Numbered from the stretch's first letter, positions 42,986-53,391 are shown. The stretch is DNA of 64,000 nucleotides from Hamadaea flava (GCF_024172085.1 NZ_JAMZDZ010000001.1:2728001-2792000); one strand, 5' to 3'. Notes: a model not told the origin generated them from the letters alone. Numbers and translations: made by a program.

Positions 42986-43284
42986 CAGCTTCCGCCGCCG
43001 AAGTGGCTGCCGAATCCGCCGCGGGTGAACGACCCACCGGTGACCTTTCCGGTGCCGCCGCCTCCGTGGCCGCCGTAATACCAGCGTCCGTGCCCGCCCG
43101 AGCGGCAGTAGCTGGAGTCGATGCGCTGCATGGTGTTGGGATCGACACAGTCACGCCGGTTGTCGCGGTAGACGGCGAAGCCGCAGCAGCCCAGCACGAT
43201 GACGCCGATCACCCCGTACGCGACGTGCTTGGACTTGAACTTCCGTTGCGGCTGGGCGGCTTTCACCGGCGTGGGCGTTGTCAT
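42985..43284 (-). CDS. Small Gly/Cys-rich membrane protein (YgiB-like position)
   Basis: A 99-residue protein with one hydrophobic helix (VAYGVIGVIVLGCCGFAVY, about 21-39). An exported-looking tail has two cysteines (RDCVDPNTM and SSYCRSGG) and then a Gly/His/Trp-rich end. Location directly before an ATP-grasp YgiC-like enzyme suggests the DUF1190/YgiB-type partner, possibly the ligation target. The ATG at 43284 is supported by GGAGGGG; the frame extends to 43341 through an Arg/Lys-rich stretch that I reject. Confidence 0.75.
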   Translation of the reverse strand: MTTPTPVKAAQPQRKFKSKHVAYGVIGVIVLGCCGFAVYRDNRRDCVDPNTMQRIDSSYCRSGGHGRWYYGGHGGGGTGKVTGGSFTRGGFGSHFGGGS

Positions 43285-43400
43285 CTGCACCCCTCCGCGT
43301 CGCCGTTTGCGACGACGCTTCCTCCCCGCGCTGTTGGTCATGAGCGGCGAGGATACCCGGACCCCACAACCCTTGCGCAGGTCAGCTAATCTTCCGCGCC

Positions 43401-43823
43401 ATGAGTGATGTGCTCGACGGCCTGGTCGGCTCCGTTGCGTTCACCGGGGTCGGCGTACTGCTGCTGCTCGGCGGGTTTCTGCTGGTCGACTGGCTGACGC
43501 CGGGGACGCTGCGGCACCAGATCTGGAGCGAGCGCAACCGCAACGCGTCGCTCTTCCTCGCCTCGGCGTTGGTCGGCGTGGGGGCGATCGCGTTCACCTC
43601 GATCATGACCACGTACGCCGAGTTCTGGGTCGGCCTGGTGTCGACCGCGATCTACGGAACCCTCGGTCTGCTGCTCATGGCGGGCGCGTTCTGGCTGCTC
43701 GATCTCCTGACGCCGGGCAAGCTGGGCGAGATCATCGTCGATCCCGAACCGCACCCGGCGGTGTGGGTGAGCGCGGCCTCGAACGGGGCGATCGCGGCGA
43801 TCGTCTGCGCTGCGATCTCCTAG
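43401..43823 (+). CDS. DUF350 membrane protein
   Basis: A 140-residue protein with four hydrophobic helices. GVLLLLGGFLLVDWLTPG in the first half and LLMAGAFWLLDLLTPG in the second show the internal duplication of the DUF350 family (YjfL-like). DUF350 genes commonly neighbour YgiC/YjfC-type ATP-grasp genes and spermidine-synthase-like genes, as here. It is divergent from the small membrane protein (116-base gap). Biochemical role unknown. Confidence 0.85.
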   Translation: MSDVLDGLVGSVAFTGVGVLLLLGGFLLVDWLTPGTLRHQIWSERNRNASLFLASALVGVGAIAFTSIMTTYAEFWVGLVSTAIYGTLGLLLMAGAFWLLDLLTPGKLGEIIVDPEPHPAVWVSAASNGAIAAIVCAAIS

Positions 43824-43862
43824 CGCCGCGATCTTCCGAGGTTGGCCGCCTAAGCTGGCGGC

Positions 43863-44633
43863 GTGGGGGATGTCTACGTCATAGAGACCGGGGTCGTCGA
43901 ACTCGTCGAGGACCCCGACGAGCCGGACGCCTGGACGCTGGTCGTCAACGGCATGCCGCAGTCGCACGTGAACCTCGCCGACCCGGTGATGATCGCGTTC
44001 GACTACGTTCGCCGGTCGCTCAAGATGATCGAGCTGACGCTGCCCGCCGGGCCGTTGCGCGTACTGCATCTGGGCGGCGGCGGGCTGAGCCTGCCGCGCT
44101 GCCTGTCGCTGCTGCGGCCGGGCAGCGAGCAGACCGTCGTCGAGATCGATCCGCTGCTGGCCGACCTGGTCGCCGAGAAGTTGCCGCTGCACCCCGACTC
44201 CGGGGTCACAGTCACCATCGGCGACGCCCGGGACGCGCTGGCCGCCGCTCCGGCGCAGGAATACGACCTGATCATCGCCGACATCTTCACCGGCTCGGCG
44301 GTCCCCCGGCACGTGACGAACGCCCAGTTCGTGAAACTGGCGGCGGCTGCCCTAGCTCCCGGCGGCATGTATCTGGCCAACGTGATCGACGGCCGGCCGC
44401 TGATCTTCCTGCGGGGCCTGATCCAAGCCGTCCGGGACGCGTTCGGCGACCTCGTAGTCGCCGCGGAGGAAGACGTCTTCGCCGAGCAACTGCGCGGCAA
44501 CTTCCTGATCGCGGGCTCGGACCGGGATCTGCGCGTACTCAGCGAGCTGCCCGAGGACGACCCCTATGATCTCGTCGTCAAGCGGGGCAAGGAGCTGAGC
44601 AGATTCTTGGCCGGGGAGCTGCCTAACCGCTGA
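43863..44633 (+). CDS. Spermidine synthase-like protein
   Basis: A 256-residue class I methyltransferase-fold protein of the spermine/spermidine synthase family. It has MPQSHVNLADP (about 31-41), LHLGGGGLSLPRCLS (cofactor loop), VEIDPLLADL (acidic residue) and YDLIIADIFTGSAVP (catalytic Asp region). It should transfer an aminopropyl or similar group if functional. It has no MFS half, unlike some actinomycete homologues. No S-adenosylmethionine decarboxylase is nearby. It ends 11 bases inside the convergent HxlR gene. Confidence 0.83.
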   Translation: MGDVYVIETGVVELVEDPDEPDAWTLVVNGMPQSHVNLADPVMIAFDYVRRSLKMIELTLPAGPLRVLHLGGGGLSLPRCLSLLRPGSEQTVVEIDPLLADLVAEKLPLHPDSGVTVTIGDARDALAAAPAQEYDLIIADIFTGSAVPRHVTNAQFVKLAAAALAPGGMYLANVIDGRPLIFLRGLIQAVRDAFGDLVVAAEEDVFAEQLRGNFLIAGSDRDLRVLSELPEDDPYDLVVKRGKELSRFLAGELPNR

Positions 44634-45048
44634 TCTCGTTGCCGGGATGGGTGCGGTCGTAATCGTCCCGGGCTTGCGCGATGACCTCCTTGTGCGCCGC
44701 CGACCAGTCGGTGAGCTGCCGGACCAGGTGGGTCAGGCTCGCGCCGAGCTCGGTCAGCCGGTAGTCGACCTGCGCGGGGACGGTCGGGTAGACCGTGCGC
44801 ACCACCAGGCCGTCGCGCTCCAATCGGCGTACCGACAGGGTGAGCATGCGCTGGGAGATGCCGTGGATGGCGCGCTGCAGTTCCCGGAAGCGCCGCGGCC
44901 CGCTCGCGAGTTCGACGATCACCAGCACCGACCACTTGTCGCCGAGGCGCGCCAGCACGTCGCGGATGCCGCAGTCCGGGTGGTCCTCGTGCCCGCAGGG
45001 TTCGAGGTCTGCCACCAGGGTGGTTACCGCGGTGTGCGTGACTGACAT
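44623..45048 (-). CDS. HxlR-family transcriptional regulator
   Basis: A 141-residue winged-helix protein with the family hallmark Cys near the start (CGIRDVLARLGDKWSVLVI) and the HTH/wing region RFRELQRAIHGISQRMLTLSVRRLERDGLV. HxlR proteins sense reactive electrophiles or redox state, often through that cysteine. It is divergent from an NmrA-like NAD(P)H-binding gene, a common pairing. Confidence 0.88.
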   Translation of the reverse strand: MSVTHTAVTTLVADLEPCGHEDHPDCGIRDVLARLGDKWSVLVIVELASGPRRFRELQRAIHGISQRMLTLSVRRLERDGLVVRTVYPTVPAQVDYRLTELGASLTHLVRQLTDWSAAHKEVIAQARDDYDRTHPGNEISG

Positions 45049-45095
45049 CGAACTGCCTCCTTGTGGCTGGTCGGTGGGCGTCTCAGGATCAGGCC

Positions 45096-45947
45096 ATGAC
45101 TGACACGATCTTGGTGACCGGGGCGAGTGGCAATCTCGGCCGGGCCACCCTTGCAGCGTTGCACGCCCGTGGCGTCGCGGCGACGGGCGGCAGCCGTACG
45201 CCGGGTGCTGGGATGCGCCGCGTCGACTTCGATGATCGTTCCACGCTGGAGCTGACCGGGGTGGCGACGCTGGTGCTGGTCTCGGCCGGATACGCCGAGG
45301 ACGACGAGGTCGTCGAGCGGCATGCGAACGTCGTGGCGGCGGCGGCCCGGGGCGGTGTGCAGCACCTCGTCTACACCAGCCTGACCAGTGCCGGGGACCA
45401 CCTCGCCTTCGCCTCGGCCCATCGGGCGACCGAGCGGCTGGTCCGGGCGAGCGGCGTACCGTGGACGATCCTGCGCAACGGGTTGTACGCCGAACTGTTC
45501 GGGGCGCTGCTGATGTGGGCCGGCGACGGGGTGGAGTCGGCGTACGGGGACGGCGCGCTCGCGGCGGTCACCCGGGCGGATCTGGCGGAGGCCGCCGCGA
45601 TCGTCGCCGCCGATCCGGCTCGCCACGCCGGGCGCACCTACGATCTCGTCGGTACGCCCATCACTGCCGCGCAGGTGGCCGATCGGCTCGGGGTGCCGCA
45701 TCGGACGATCGGCCTGGGCGAGCTGCGCCGTCGGCTGCTCGGGCTGCCGGAGCTGTTGCCGTTCCAGCCGCCGATGATCGCGTCGATCGCGACCGGCGTA
45801 CGCCACGGCTTCCTGGCCGAGCCGGGCCCGGACCTGGCCGACCTGCTCGGCCGGCCGGTCCAGGATCCGGTGACGATGGCGGTGGCCGCCGCGTCGGCTA
45901 CCCGGCCCGCGGTCGCCGGGCAGCCGCAGGCGGTCCTACGCCCCTAG
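45096..45947 (+). CDS. NmrA-like NAD(P)H-binding protein
   Basis: A 283-residue atypical SDR. TDTILVTGASGNLGRATLAAL is the dinucleotide motif, followed by LVYTSLTSAGDHLAFASAHRATERLVRASGVPWTILRNGLYAE, typical of the NmrA/YtfG quinone-oxidoreductase group. It probably reduces quinones or senses NADPH. The ATG at 45096 is the domain start. Control by the divergent HxlR gene is likely. Confidence 0.87.
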   Translation: MTDTILVTGASGNLGRATLAALHARGVAATGGSRTPGAGMRRVDFDDRSTLELTGVATLVLVSAGYAEDDEVVERHANVVAAAARGGVQHLVYTSLTSAGDHLAFASAHRATERLVRASGVPWTILRNGLYAELFGALLMWAGDGVESAYGDGALAAVTRADLAEAAAIVAADPARHAGRTYDLVGTPITAAQVADRLGVPHRTIGLGELRRRLLGLPELLPFQPPMIASIATGVRHGFLAEPGPDLADLLGRPVQDPVTMAVAAASATRPAVAGQPQAVLRP

Positions 45948-45988
45948 CCGTCGGCCATCGCTCCGCTATGCAAAGCACGAAGCCAGCC

Positions 45989-46654
45989 TCAGGCGGGTGG
46001 CACCAGTCGGTAGCCGACGCCGCGGATGGTCAGGATCAGCTTCGGGTCGTGCTGATCGTCGCCGAGCCGCTGGCGCAGCCGCTGCACGTGCACGGTGACG
46101 GTGTTGGAGTTCTGGACTCCGCCCCACACCGCGTCGTGGATCTGTTCGCGCGTCACCACCTTGTCGGCGTTGGACATCAGCAGTTGCAGCAGCCGCAGCT
46201 CCCGCATCGGGATGCGGACCGGCTGGCCGCGGAGCTGCACGGTGAGGCTGCCGGGGTCGAGTTGCAGTTCCCCGACCTGCAGCAGCGGCCCTTCCGCAGG
46301 CATCGCCCGCAGGGCGAGCAGCATCGGCAGCAGTTCGCCGATGCGGTAGGGCCGGGCGACGCAGGCGGCGGCGCCGGCCGCGAGGGCTTCGGCCGCGGCC
46401 GGGCCGTCGCCGTCGGACACGCCGAGCACGACCGGGATGCCCGTCCGCGACGCGAGCGTACGCACGAAGGCGGCGCCGCCGATGGTGGGCAGCGCGGTCG
46501 CGGCGAGGACCGCGTCCGGATGCTCGGCACCGGCGATGAGCAGGGCCTCAGCCCCGTCCGAGCAGGTGATCGCGCGAATGGCGTGATCACCTAGCTCGTC
46601 TGCGACCCGGGACGCCACCTCCGGATCGGGATCAGCGACCAGCAGCACGACCAC
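45989..46654 (-). CDS. Atypical OmpR-type response regulator of the pst operon
   Basis: A 221-residue protein with a receiver-like domain (1-115) and a C-terminal OmpR/PhoB winged helix (about 125-220; MRELRLLQLLMSNADKVVTREQIHDAVWG, then VTVHVQRLRQRLG and IRGVGYRLV). The receiver is degenerate. At the phosphoacceptor position Ala52 stands in VLAATALP in place of Asp, and the conserved Lys is Arg101 (ARPY). It is therefore unlikely to be phosphorylated normally. Its GTG lies 3 bases after the pstB stop, so it is part of the phosphate operon. It may bind DNA constitutively or respond to another signal. No histidine kinase is adjacent. Confidence 0.83.
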   Translation of the reverse strand: MVVLLVADPDPEVASRVADELGDHAIRAITCSDGAEALLIAGAEHPDAVLAATALPTIGGAAFVRTLASRTGIPVVLGVSDGDGPAAAEALAAGAAACVARPYRIGELLPMLLALRAMPAEGPLLQVGELQLDPGSLTVQLRGQPVRIPMRELRLLQLLMSNADKVVTREQIHDAVWGGVQNSNTVTVHVQRLRQRLGDDQHDPKLILTIRGVGYRLVPPA

Positions 46655-46657
46655 AGG

Positions 46658-47434
46658 TCACCCGAAGCGACCGGTGATGTAGTCCTCGGTCCGCTTCTCT
46701 CCCGGGTTCGTGAAGATCTTGGAGGTCACGTCGTACTCGATGAGGCGGCCCGGGTCACCGGTCTGCGAGATCGAGAAGAACGCGGTGCGGTCGCTGACTC
46801 GGGCGGCCTGCTGCATGTTGTGGGTCACGATGATGATCGTGTAGTCGTTCTTCAGCTCGAAGATGAGGTCCTCGATCGCGCCGGTGGAGATCGGGTCGAG
46901 CGCGGAGCAGGGCTCGTCCATGAGGACGACCTGCGGCTCGACGGCGATCGTGCGGGCGATGCAGAGTCGCTGCTGCTGACCGCCGGACAGGCCGGCGCCC
47001 GGCTTGGTGAGCCGGTTCTTGACCTCGTCCCACAGGTTGGCGTGCTTGAGCGCCTTCTCGCAGGCGTCGTCGAGGGCGTTCTTCTTGCGCAGGCCGTTCA
47101 GGCGCAGCCCGGCGACCACGTTGTCGTAGATCGACATCGTGGGGAACGGGTTGGGGCGCTGGAAGACCATGCCGATCGAGCGGCGTACCGCGGTGACGTC
47201 GACGGCCCGGTCGTAGATGTCCTGACCGTCCATGGTCAGCCGGCCTTCGACCCGGGCGCCGGGCAGCACCTCGTGCATGCGGTTGATCGACCGCAGGAAC
47301 GTCGACTTGCCGCAGCCCGACGGCCCGATGAGGGCGGTGACCGACCGGGGCTCGATGGTCATCGTGATGTCCTCGATGGCCTTGAACTGTCCGTAGTACG
47401 CGGTCACCCCGACCGCTTCGATGCGCTTCGCCAT
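46658..47434 (-). CDS. pstB: Phosphate ABC transporter ATPase PstB
   Basis: A 258-residue ATPase that energises high-affinity phosphate uptake. Motifs are GPSGCGKST (Walker A), LSGGQQQRL (signature), [13 protein letters not shown] (Walker B) and [13 protein letters not shown] (switch His). Length and sequence are typical of PstB. It lies 32 bases after pstA and 3 bases before the response regulator gene. Confidence 0.96.
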   Translation of the reverse strand: MAKRIEAVGVTAYYGQFKAIEDITMTIEPRSVTALIGPSGCGKSTFLRSINRMHEVLPGARVEGRLTMDGQDIYDRAVDVTAVRRSIGMVFQRPNPFPTMSIYDNVVAGLRLNGLRKKNALDDACEKALKHANLWDEVKNRLTKPGAGLSGGQQQRLCIARTIAVEPQVVLMDEPCSALDPISTGAIEDLIFELKNDYTIIIVTHNMQQAARVSDRTAFFSISQTGDPGRLIEYDVTSKIFTNPGEKRTEDYITGRFG

Positions 47435-47466
47435 TGTCCTTTTCCTTCGAGTCCTCGTCGGCGCGC

Positions 47467-48540
47467 TCAGCGCTCGAGCTTGCTACGGCGGGCCAGCAGC
47501 TTCGCCGCGATGGTCAGAATGAGCACGAGCAGAACCAGCGTCAGTGCCGCGGCCCAGGCCCGAGCCGGGGCGTACTTGCTCGCCGAGCCGGCCTGGTCCC
47601 AGATGTAGATCGCCAGCGACGACTGCTGACCGATGACCGGGTTCGTGTTGATCGAGTTGAAACCGCCGGCGACGAGCAGGACCGGGGCCGTCTCGCCGCA
47701 GGCTCGGGCGACCGCCAGCATGACGCCGGTGACGATGCCGGGCAGCGCGGTCGGCAGGACGACCCGCATGATCGTCTTCCACTTCGGGATGCCCAGGGCG
47801 TACGAGCCTTCGCGCAGGGCGTCGGGCACCAGGCGCAGCATCTCCTCGGTGGAGCGGGTGATCGTCGGCAGCATCAGTACGCTCAGCGCCAGTGACGCGG
47901 CGAAGCCCGAGTAGCCGGGCTTGCCGTCCGGGCTGTACAGCGGGTACACCACGTACACCCAGAAGGCCAGGATGAACAGACCGGCCACGATGGACGGGAT
48001 GCCCGTCATGACGTCGACGAAGAACCGGATGATGTTGGCCAGCCGGCCCCGGCCGTACTCCACGATGTAGATCGCGGCGCCGACGCCGAGCGGCACGGTG
48101 ATGAGCGTGGCGATGCCCGCCTGCTCCAGGGTTCCGATGATCGCGTGGTACGCCCCGCCGTTGGCGTCGAAGGCGGTGATGCCGTTCATCGAGTGGCTGA
48201 AGAAGTCGCCGTCCATCCGCTCGATGCCCTTGCTGACCAGCGTCCAGGCCACCGACAGCAGGGGCAGCAAGGCCAGGATGAACGCCGAGTAGATCAGCGA
48301 GCTGGCGATGCGGTTACGCGCCGCCCGGCTGCCCTCGATCTGCCGGGCCGCCAGCCACAGCAGGAACAGGTAGAGCACGACGGACGCGATGGCGGTCAGC
48401 ACGATGCCGCCGCCGAGCAGGCCCCCGGCGTACACGATGAGATAGCTGAGCAGCACGGAGCCGGCGGCGACCGCCCAGGGCGCCCACTTCGGAAGCCGGC
48501 GGGCTCGAAGGCCCGTGACCGGCGCGGACAGGGTGGTCAT
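47467..48540 (-). CDS. pstA: Phosphate ABC transporter permease PstA
   Basis: A 357-residue permease with about seven hydrophobic helices. The EAA-type loop is in [29 protein letters not shown]. It pairs with PstC to form the membrane channel. The ATG overlaps the pstC stop by 4 bases. Confidence 0.94.
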   Translation of the reverse strand: MTTLSAPVTGLRARRLPKWAPWAVAAGSVLLSYLIVYAGGLLGGGIVLTAIASVVLYLFLLWLAARQIEGSRAARNRIASSLIYSAFILALLPLLSVAWTLVSKGIERMDGDFFSHSMNGITAFDANGGAYHAIIGTLEQAGIATLITVPLGVGAAIYIVEYGRGRLANIIRFFVDVMTGIPSIVAGLFILAFWVYVVYPLYSPDGKPGYSGFAASLALSVLMLPTITRSTEEMLRLVPDALREGSYALGIPKWKTIMRVVLPTALPGIVTGVMLAVARACGETAPVLLVAGGFNSINTNPVIGQQSSLAIYIWDQAGSASKYAPARAWAAALTLVLLVLILTIAAKLLARRSKLER

Positions 48541-49595
48541 AGCGCGCTCCGGAACTCACGACGGCGGTAGATGATCGCGCGGGCGATCATGTTGACGACG
48601 AGGGTGATCGCGAACAGCACCAGACCGGAGGCGATCAGCGCGCCCCGGCCGGTCTCGCCCGCCTCGCCGAAGCGGTTGGCGATGTTGGCCGCGATCGAGT
48701 TGCCGCCGACGCCGATGATGTCGAACGACACGTTGAAGGCCGCGCTCAAGGTCATCGCCAGCGCGATGGTCTCGCCGAGCGCGCGGCCCAGGCCGAGCAT
48801 GACCGAGGCGATGATGCCGGGGCGCCCGTAGGGCAGCACCGCGACGCGGATCATCTCCCACTTGGTCGCACCCAGGGCCAACGCCGCCTCTTCGTTCATC
48901 TTCGGCGTCTGCATGAAGACCTCGCGCGACAGCGAGGTGACGATCGGCAGCACCATGATGGCCAGCACGATCGAGCCGAGCAGCGGCGATTTGCCGTAGG
49001 GACCCTCGCTGGCGAAGAACGGCAGGAAGCCCAGGTACTGATGCAGCCACGCGGACAGGTCGCCGACCGGGCCGACCAGGTACTCCCGGCCCCACAGGCC
49101 GAAGACGATGCTGGGCACCGCGGCGAGCAGGTCGATGAGGAAGCCCAGTGCGGTGGCGACGCGGCGCGGCGCGTAGTGCGACAGGCACAGCGCGATGCCG
49201 AGCGCGATGGGCACGGCGATCAGCAGCGCGATCGCGGCCGTCACGATGGTGCCCCAGGCCAGCGCGGCGATGCCGAACACCGACGGCGTGCTGTCGGGGA
49301 ACCAGGTCTTCTCGGTGAGGAAGTTGACGGTGTCCGTCTTGATCGCCGGGATCGCCTTGGCGACCAGGAAGGTGGCGATCGCGATGATGATGACGAGCAC
49401 CATGAGGCCGGAGCCGGTGGACAGCGAGCGGAAGACGCCCTCACCGCCCCCGAACCGGCGACGGCGCCCGAGGTTCACCGCGGCGGTGTCACGCCCACCG
49501 GACACGCGGTGGTTCGTGACCGAGGCCTTCTCGGTCGAAGCCGGCTTCGGATCCTGCTGATCCTGCCGGTTCGAGCCCAGGGTTGGAGGGTTCAT
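48537..49595 (-). CDS. pstC: Phosphate ABC transporter permease PstC
   Basis: A 352-residue permease with about six helices after a polar N-terminus. The cytoplasmic coupling loop is EEAALALGATKWEMIRVAVLPYGRPGI, and GLGRALGETIALAM is conserved in PstC. Start choice is uncertain: ATG 49595 is used, while ATG 49610 and GTG 49613 are in frame. It is separated from pstS by 127 bases and overlaps pstA by 4. Confidence 0.92.
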   Translation of the reverse strand: MNPPTLGSNRQDQQDPKPASTEKASVTNHRVSGGRDTAAVNLGRRRRFGGGEGVFRSLSTGSGLMVLVIIIAIATFLVAKAIPAIKTDTVNFLTEKTWFPDSTPSVFGIAALAWGTIVTAAIALLIAVPIALGIALCLSHYAPRRVATALGFLIDLLAAVPSIVFGLWGREYLVGPVGDLSAWLHQYLGFLPFFASEGPYGKSPLLGSIVLAIMVLPIVTSLSREVFMQTPKMNEEAALALGATKWEMIRVAVLPYGRPGIIASVMLGLGRALGETIALAMTLSAAFNVSFDIIGVGGNSIAANIANRFGEAGETGRGALIASGLVLFAITLVVNMIARAIIYRRREFRSAL

Positions 49596-49722
49596 AGTCG
49601 TTCGTCTCATCACTCTCGGGTGGCGCCTGACGAGGACGTCGGTTCGTGGGCGGTCGTGCTACGCGGTGTGCCCGGCGGGAGGTGTGAGGAGACCTCCCGC
49701 CGGGCGGCGGTGCGGTGGTGCG

Positions 49723-50823
49723 TCAGCTCAGTGCGGCGATCGAGGCCTGAACCTTGGTCTGGACCTCGGTCGGCAGGGCCGCGTAGCCCAGCTGGGTGAG
49801 CTTGGTCTGGCCGTCGCCGGCGGCGTACTTGAGGAAGGACTTCAGCAGCGCGACCTTGTCGGCGGCGGTGCCCTTCTCGCAGACGATCTCGTAGGTCACC
49901 AGGACGATCGGGTACGCGCCCGCGGCCTTGGTGTTGTAGTCGATCGACAGCTTGAGGTCGTTGCCGGTGCCCTTGACCTCGGCTCCGGCGATGGTCTTAC
50001 CGGCCGACTCGCTGGTCAGCGCGGTGTACTCACCGGCGGCGTTCTTGATCTTCGCCTTGTTCAGGCCGTTGGCCTCGGCGAACGACCACTCGACGTAGCC
50101 GATGGCGCCGTCGGTCTTCTTCACGGCGGCGCTGACGCCGTCGCTGCCCTTCTCGCCCTGGCCGCCCGGGGCCTTCCACTCCTTGGCGTTGGAGTAGGTC
50201 CACGCGTCGGCGGCGGACTTCGAGAGGTACTTGGTGAAGTTGTCGGTGGTGCCCGACGACTCGTTGCGGTGGATCGCCAGGATCTTGGTGGCCGGCAGGG
50301 TCGCCGACGGGTTGTCCGCCTTGATCTCCGCCGCGTTCCAGGTGGTGATCTTGCCGGCGAAGATGCCCGCCAGGGTGGCCGGGCTCAGCTGGAGGTCGCT
50401 CACGCCCTGGACGTTGGTGACGATCGCGATCGGGCCGATCACCAGCGGCAGGTGGATCGCCTTGCCGGTCGCGCAGCGCGCGTCGGCCTTGGGCTGCTCG
50501 TCGTCCTTGAGCGCCGAGTCGCTGCCCGCGAAGTCGGCCAGGCCACCGGTGAAGGCGGTGACGCCCGCGCCGGAGCTGGTGCCCTGGTAGTCGACGGTCG
50601 CGCCGGAGCACTTGGCCTGGAAGTCCTTGACCCACTGCTCCATGGCGTTCTTCTGCGCGGAGGAACCCTGGGCGGTGAGCTTGCCCGTGGCGCAGTCGCC
50701 GGAGGCGGCCGAAGAAGAAGAGTTGCTCGGCGTACCCGAGTTGTTGTCAGTGCCACACGCCGCAAGCGCGAGCGTCGCGGTCAGCATGACACCGGCGAGG
50801 ATGCCGTGCCGCTTGAGCTTCAC
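49723..50823 (-). CDS. pstS: Phosphate-binding lipoprotein PstS
   Basis: A 366-residue lipoprotein that captures phosphate outside the membrane. The signal VKLKRHGILAGVMLTATLALAACG ends in a lipobox (LAAC). Phosphate-binding segments are visible as GTSSGAGV, FAGSDSAL and RNESSGTTDNF. The GTG at 50823 has GAAAGGGA upstream; the longer frame includes that ribosome site and is rejected. Upstream lies a PHO box, so phosphate-starvation control by PhoP is expected. Confidence 0.95.
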   Translation of the reverse strand: MKLKRHGILAGVMLTATLALAACGTDNNSGTPSNSSSSAASGDCATGKLTAQGSSAQKNAMEQWVKDFQAKCSGATVDYQGTSSGAGVTAFTGGLADFAGSDSALKDDEQPKADARCATGKAIHLPLVIGPIAIVTNVQGVSDLQLSPATLAGIFAGKITTWNAAEIKADNPSATLPATKILAIHRNESSGTTDNFTKYLSKSAADAWTYSNAKEWKAPGGQGEKGSDGVSAAVKKTDGAIGYVEWSFAEANGLNKAKIKNAAGEYTALTSESAGKTIAGAEVKGTGNDLKLSIDYNTKAAGAYPIVLVTYEIVCEKGTAADKVALLKSFLKYAAGDGQTKLTQLGYAALPTEVQTKVQASIAALS

Positions 50824-50947
50824 GTCTGTCCCTTTCGAGGGGGTTGCCGGCCGCACGCCCGCCGAGGTGTGGCGGGGACCGGCCGGATCGCTTGATTTCC
50901 GACTGCGGTCAACGTAAGCGCGGCAGGTAGCCGCTCACCCCGAGCTG

Positions 50948-50986
50948 AGTGAACGAAGGGTGAACAGGTGAACGGCCGAAGGTGAC
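50948..50986 (-). promoter_or_regulatory. PHO box before pstS
   Basis: On the strand of pstS, direct repeats GTTCACC at 50973-50967, GTTCACC at 50965-50959 and GTTCACT at 50954-50948 occur, with GTCACC just upstream (50985-50980). Repeats of GTTCACC spaced by about 8-11 bases are the PhoP-binding PHO box of Streptomyces. The box sits about 125 bases before the pstS start. Confidence 0.75.
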
Positions 50987-51026
50987 ATGACCAGCGGAAA
51001 TTAGTCCGTTTTGTTCATCGCTGGGG

Positions 51027-51431
51027 CTAGAAGTGCCGCGGTGTCACGCATCGCCAGGACGGCGGTCGCAGCGGCGAAGCCGAGGTCTGCACGGTGACCT
51101 GACGGCACGGCGTACGCACGTAAAGCCGTCCCGGCAGCGGCCCGGTCAGCACGATGCCCCCGAGGGCGGGGTCGAAGCGCAGGTCGTCGACCAGCATCGC
51201 CCGTACGCCGTCAGGGTCGTCGACCTCCCAGTCGCTGACCTGATGAAAGAGGAAGCGGACCGGAAAACGCAGCCGCCGAGAACCCAGGTAACCGGCTCGA
51301 TTACCGGTCACCGCCAACTCCGTACCCAGGTCACAAAGGGTGGTCAGATCCAGAAAGGCGTCGTCGAGCCAGGGCTCGATCCGATCGATCTTGACCACCA
51401 CGGCGAGCGTGCGATCCCCCACACCGGTCAT
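51027..51431 (-). CDS. Hypothetical protein
   Basis: A 134-residue protein I do not recognise. It begins MTGVGDRTLAVVVKIDRIEPWLDDAFLDLTTL, contains several beta-like segments (GRLYVRTPCRQVTVQ near residue 105) and has no membrane helix or signal peptide. It is divergent from the SixA-type phosphatase gene (72-base gap). The frame is open upstream to 51644 under that gene; ATG 51431 is the first start outside it. Confidence 0.5.
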   Translation of the reverse strand: MTGVGDRTLAVVVKIDRIEPWLDDAFLDLTTLCDLGTELAVTGNRAGYLGSRRLRFPVRFLFHQVSDWEVDDPDGVRAMLVDDLRFDPALGGIVLTGPLPGRLYVRTPCRQVTVQTSASPLRPPSWRCVTPRHF

Positions 51432-51503
51432 CTTCTCGCGACAAGGCCGTCGTTTTGGCGTTTTCCGGATGCGTACCCCGTTCGGCTGGGGCAAGCTGGC
51501 GGC

Positions 51504-52028
51504 ATGACCGCCCGCACGCTCGTGCTCCTGCGCCATGCCAAGGCCGATCGCCCCAGCGGGATCGCCGACACCGACCGGCCCCTGACCGATCGAGGTCACG
51601 CCGACGCCGCCGCGGCCGGAGCCTGGCTGCTGGCCAGCGGACACGTTCCTGACCTGGTGCTCTGCTCACCAGCCCGGCGGACGAGGCAGACCTGGCACTC
51701 CGTGGCGATCGCGCTCGGCGGCGCGGGCTCGCCGAAGGTGCAGTACGAGCGGGAACTGTACGACGGTGAACTCGCCGAAGCACTCGACCTGATCGCGGCG
51801 GCCGCCAAGGAATCGGCGGCCGAAGCGTCGGCCGGCAAGTCGCACACCATTCTTCTCATCGGGCACAACCCGACGATCTCCCAGCTGTCGGCCGCGCTGG
51901 ACCAGGCCGGGCAGGCGGACTCCGACGGGCTGCGGACCAGCGGGATCGCGGTGCACGAACTGCCCGACGAGTGGCACGCCGGAACGGTGGCTCCCCTGCG
52001 AGCCACCCACACCGCTCGCGCCGACTAG
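51504..52028 (+). CDS. SixA-type phosphohistidine phosphatase
   Basis: A 174-residue histidine phosphatase. LLRHAKAD carries the catalytic RH motif, PARRTRQTW the second Arg and LIGHNPTIS the distal His. The short length and RHAK motif fit SixA-like enzymes, which remove phosphate from histidine in phosphotransfer proteins. Sugar or nucleotide phosphates are alternative substrates. Confidence 0.85.
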   Translation: MTARTLVLLRHAKADRPSGIADTDRPLTDRGHADAAAAGAWLLASGHVPDLVLCSPARRTRQTWHSVAIALGGAGSPKVQYERELYDGELAEALDLIAAAAKESAAEASAGKSHTILLIGHNPTISQLSAALDQAGQADSDGLRTSGIAVHELPDEWHAGTVAPLRATHTARAD

Positions 52029-52055
52029 CCCGAGCGTCGCAGCGAGCCGCGCCGA

Positions 52056-52102
52056 GCGAGCGGGGCAGCGAACGCACGCGAGGGACCGAGCGCCCCGCTC
52101 GC
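52056..52102. terminator. GC-rich stem-loop after the SixA-like gene
   Basis: GCGAGCGGGGC (52056-52066) pairs with GCCCCGCTCGC (52092-52102), loop 25 bases, within a low-complexity patch of GCGAG words between convergent genes. It is a plausible terminator, of medium strength because of the long loop. Confidence 0.5.
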
Positions 52103-52188
52103 GCACTAGCGAGGGCGCCCGGTCCGGATACGCGGCGTACCCCAGGAATGTTCACCGCGTACCCCCCAACCTCGGGGAGGGGGTGGGG

Positions 52189-53391
<1,203 letters not shown>

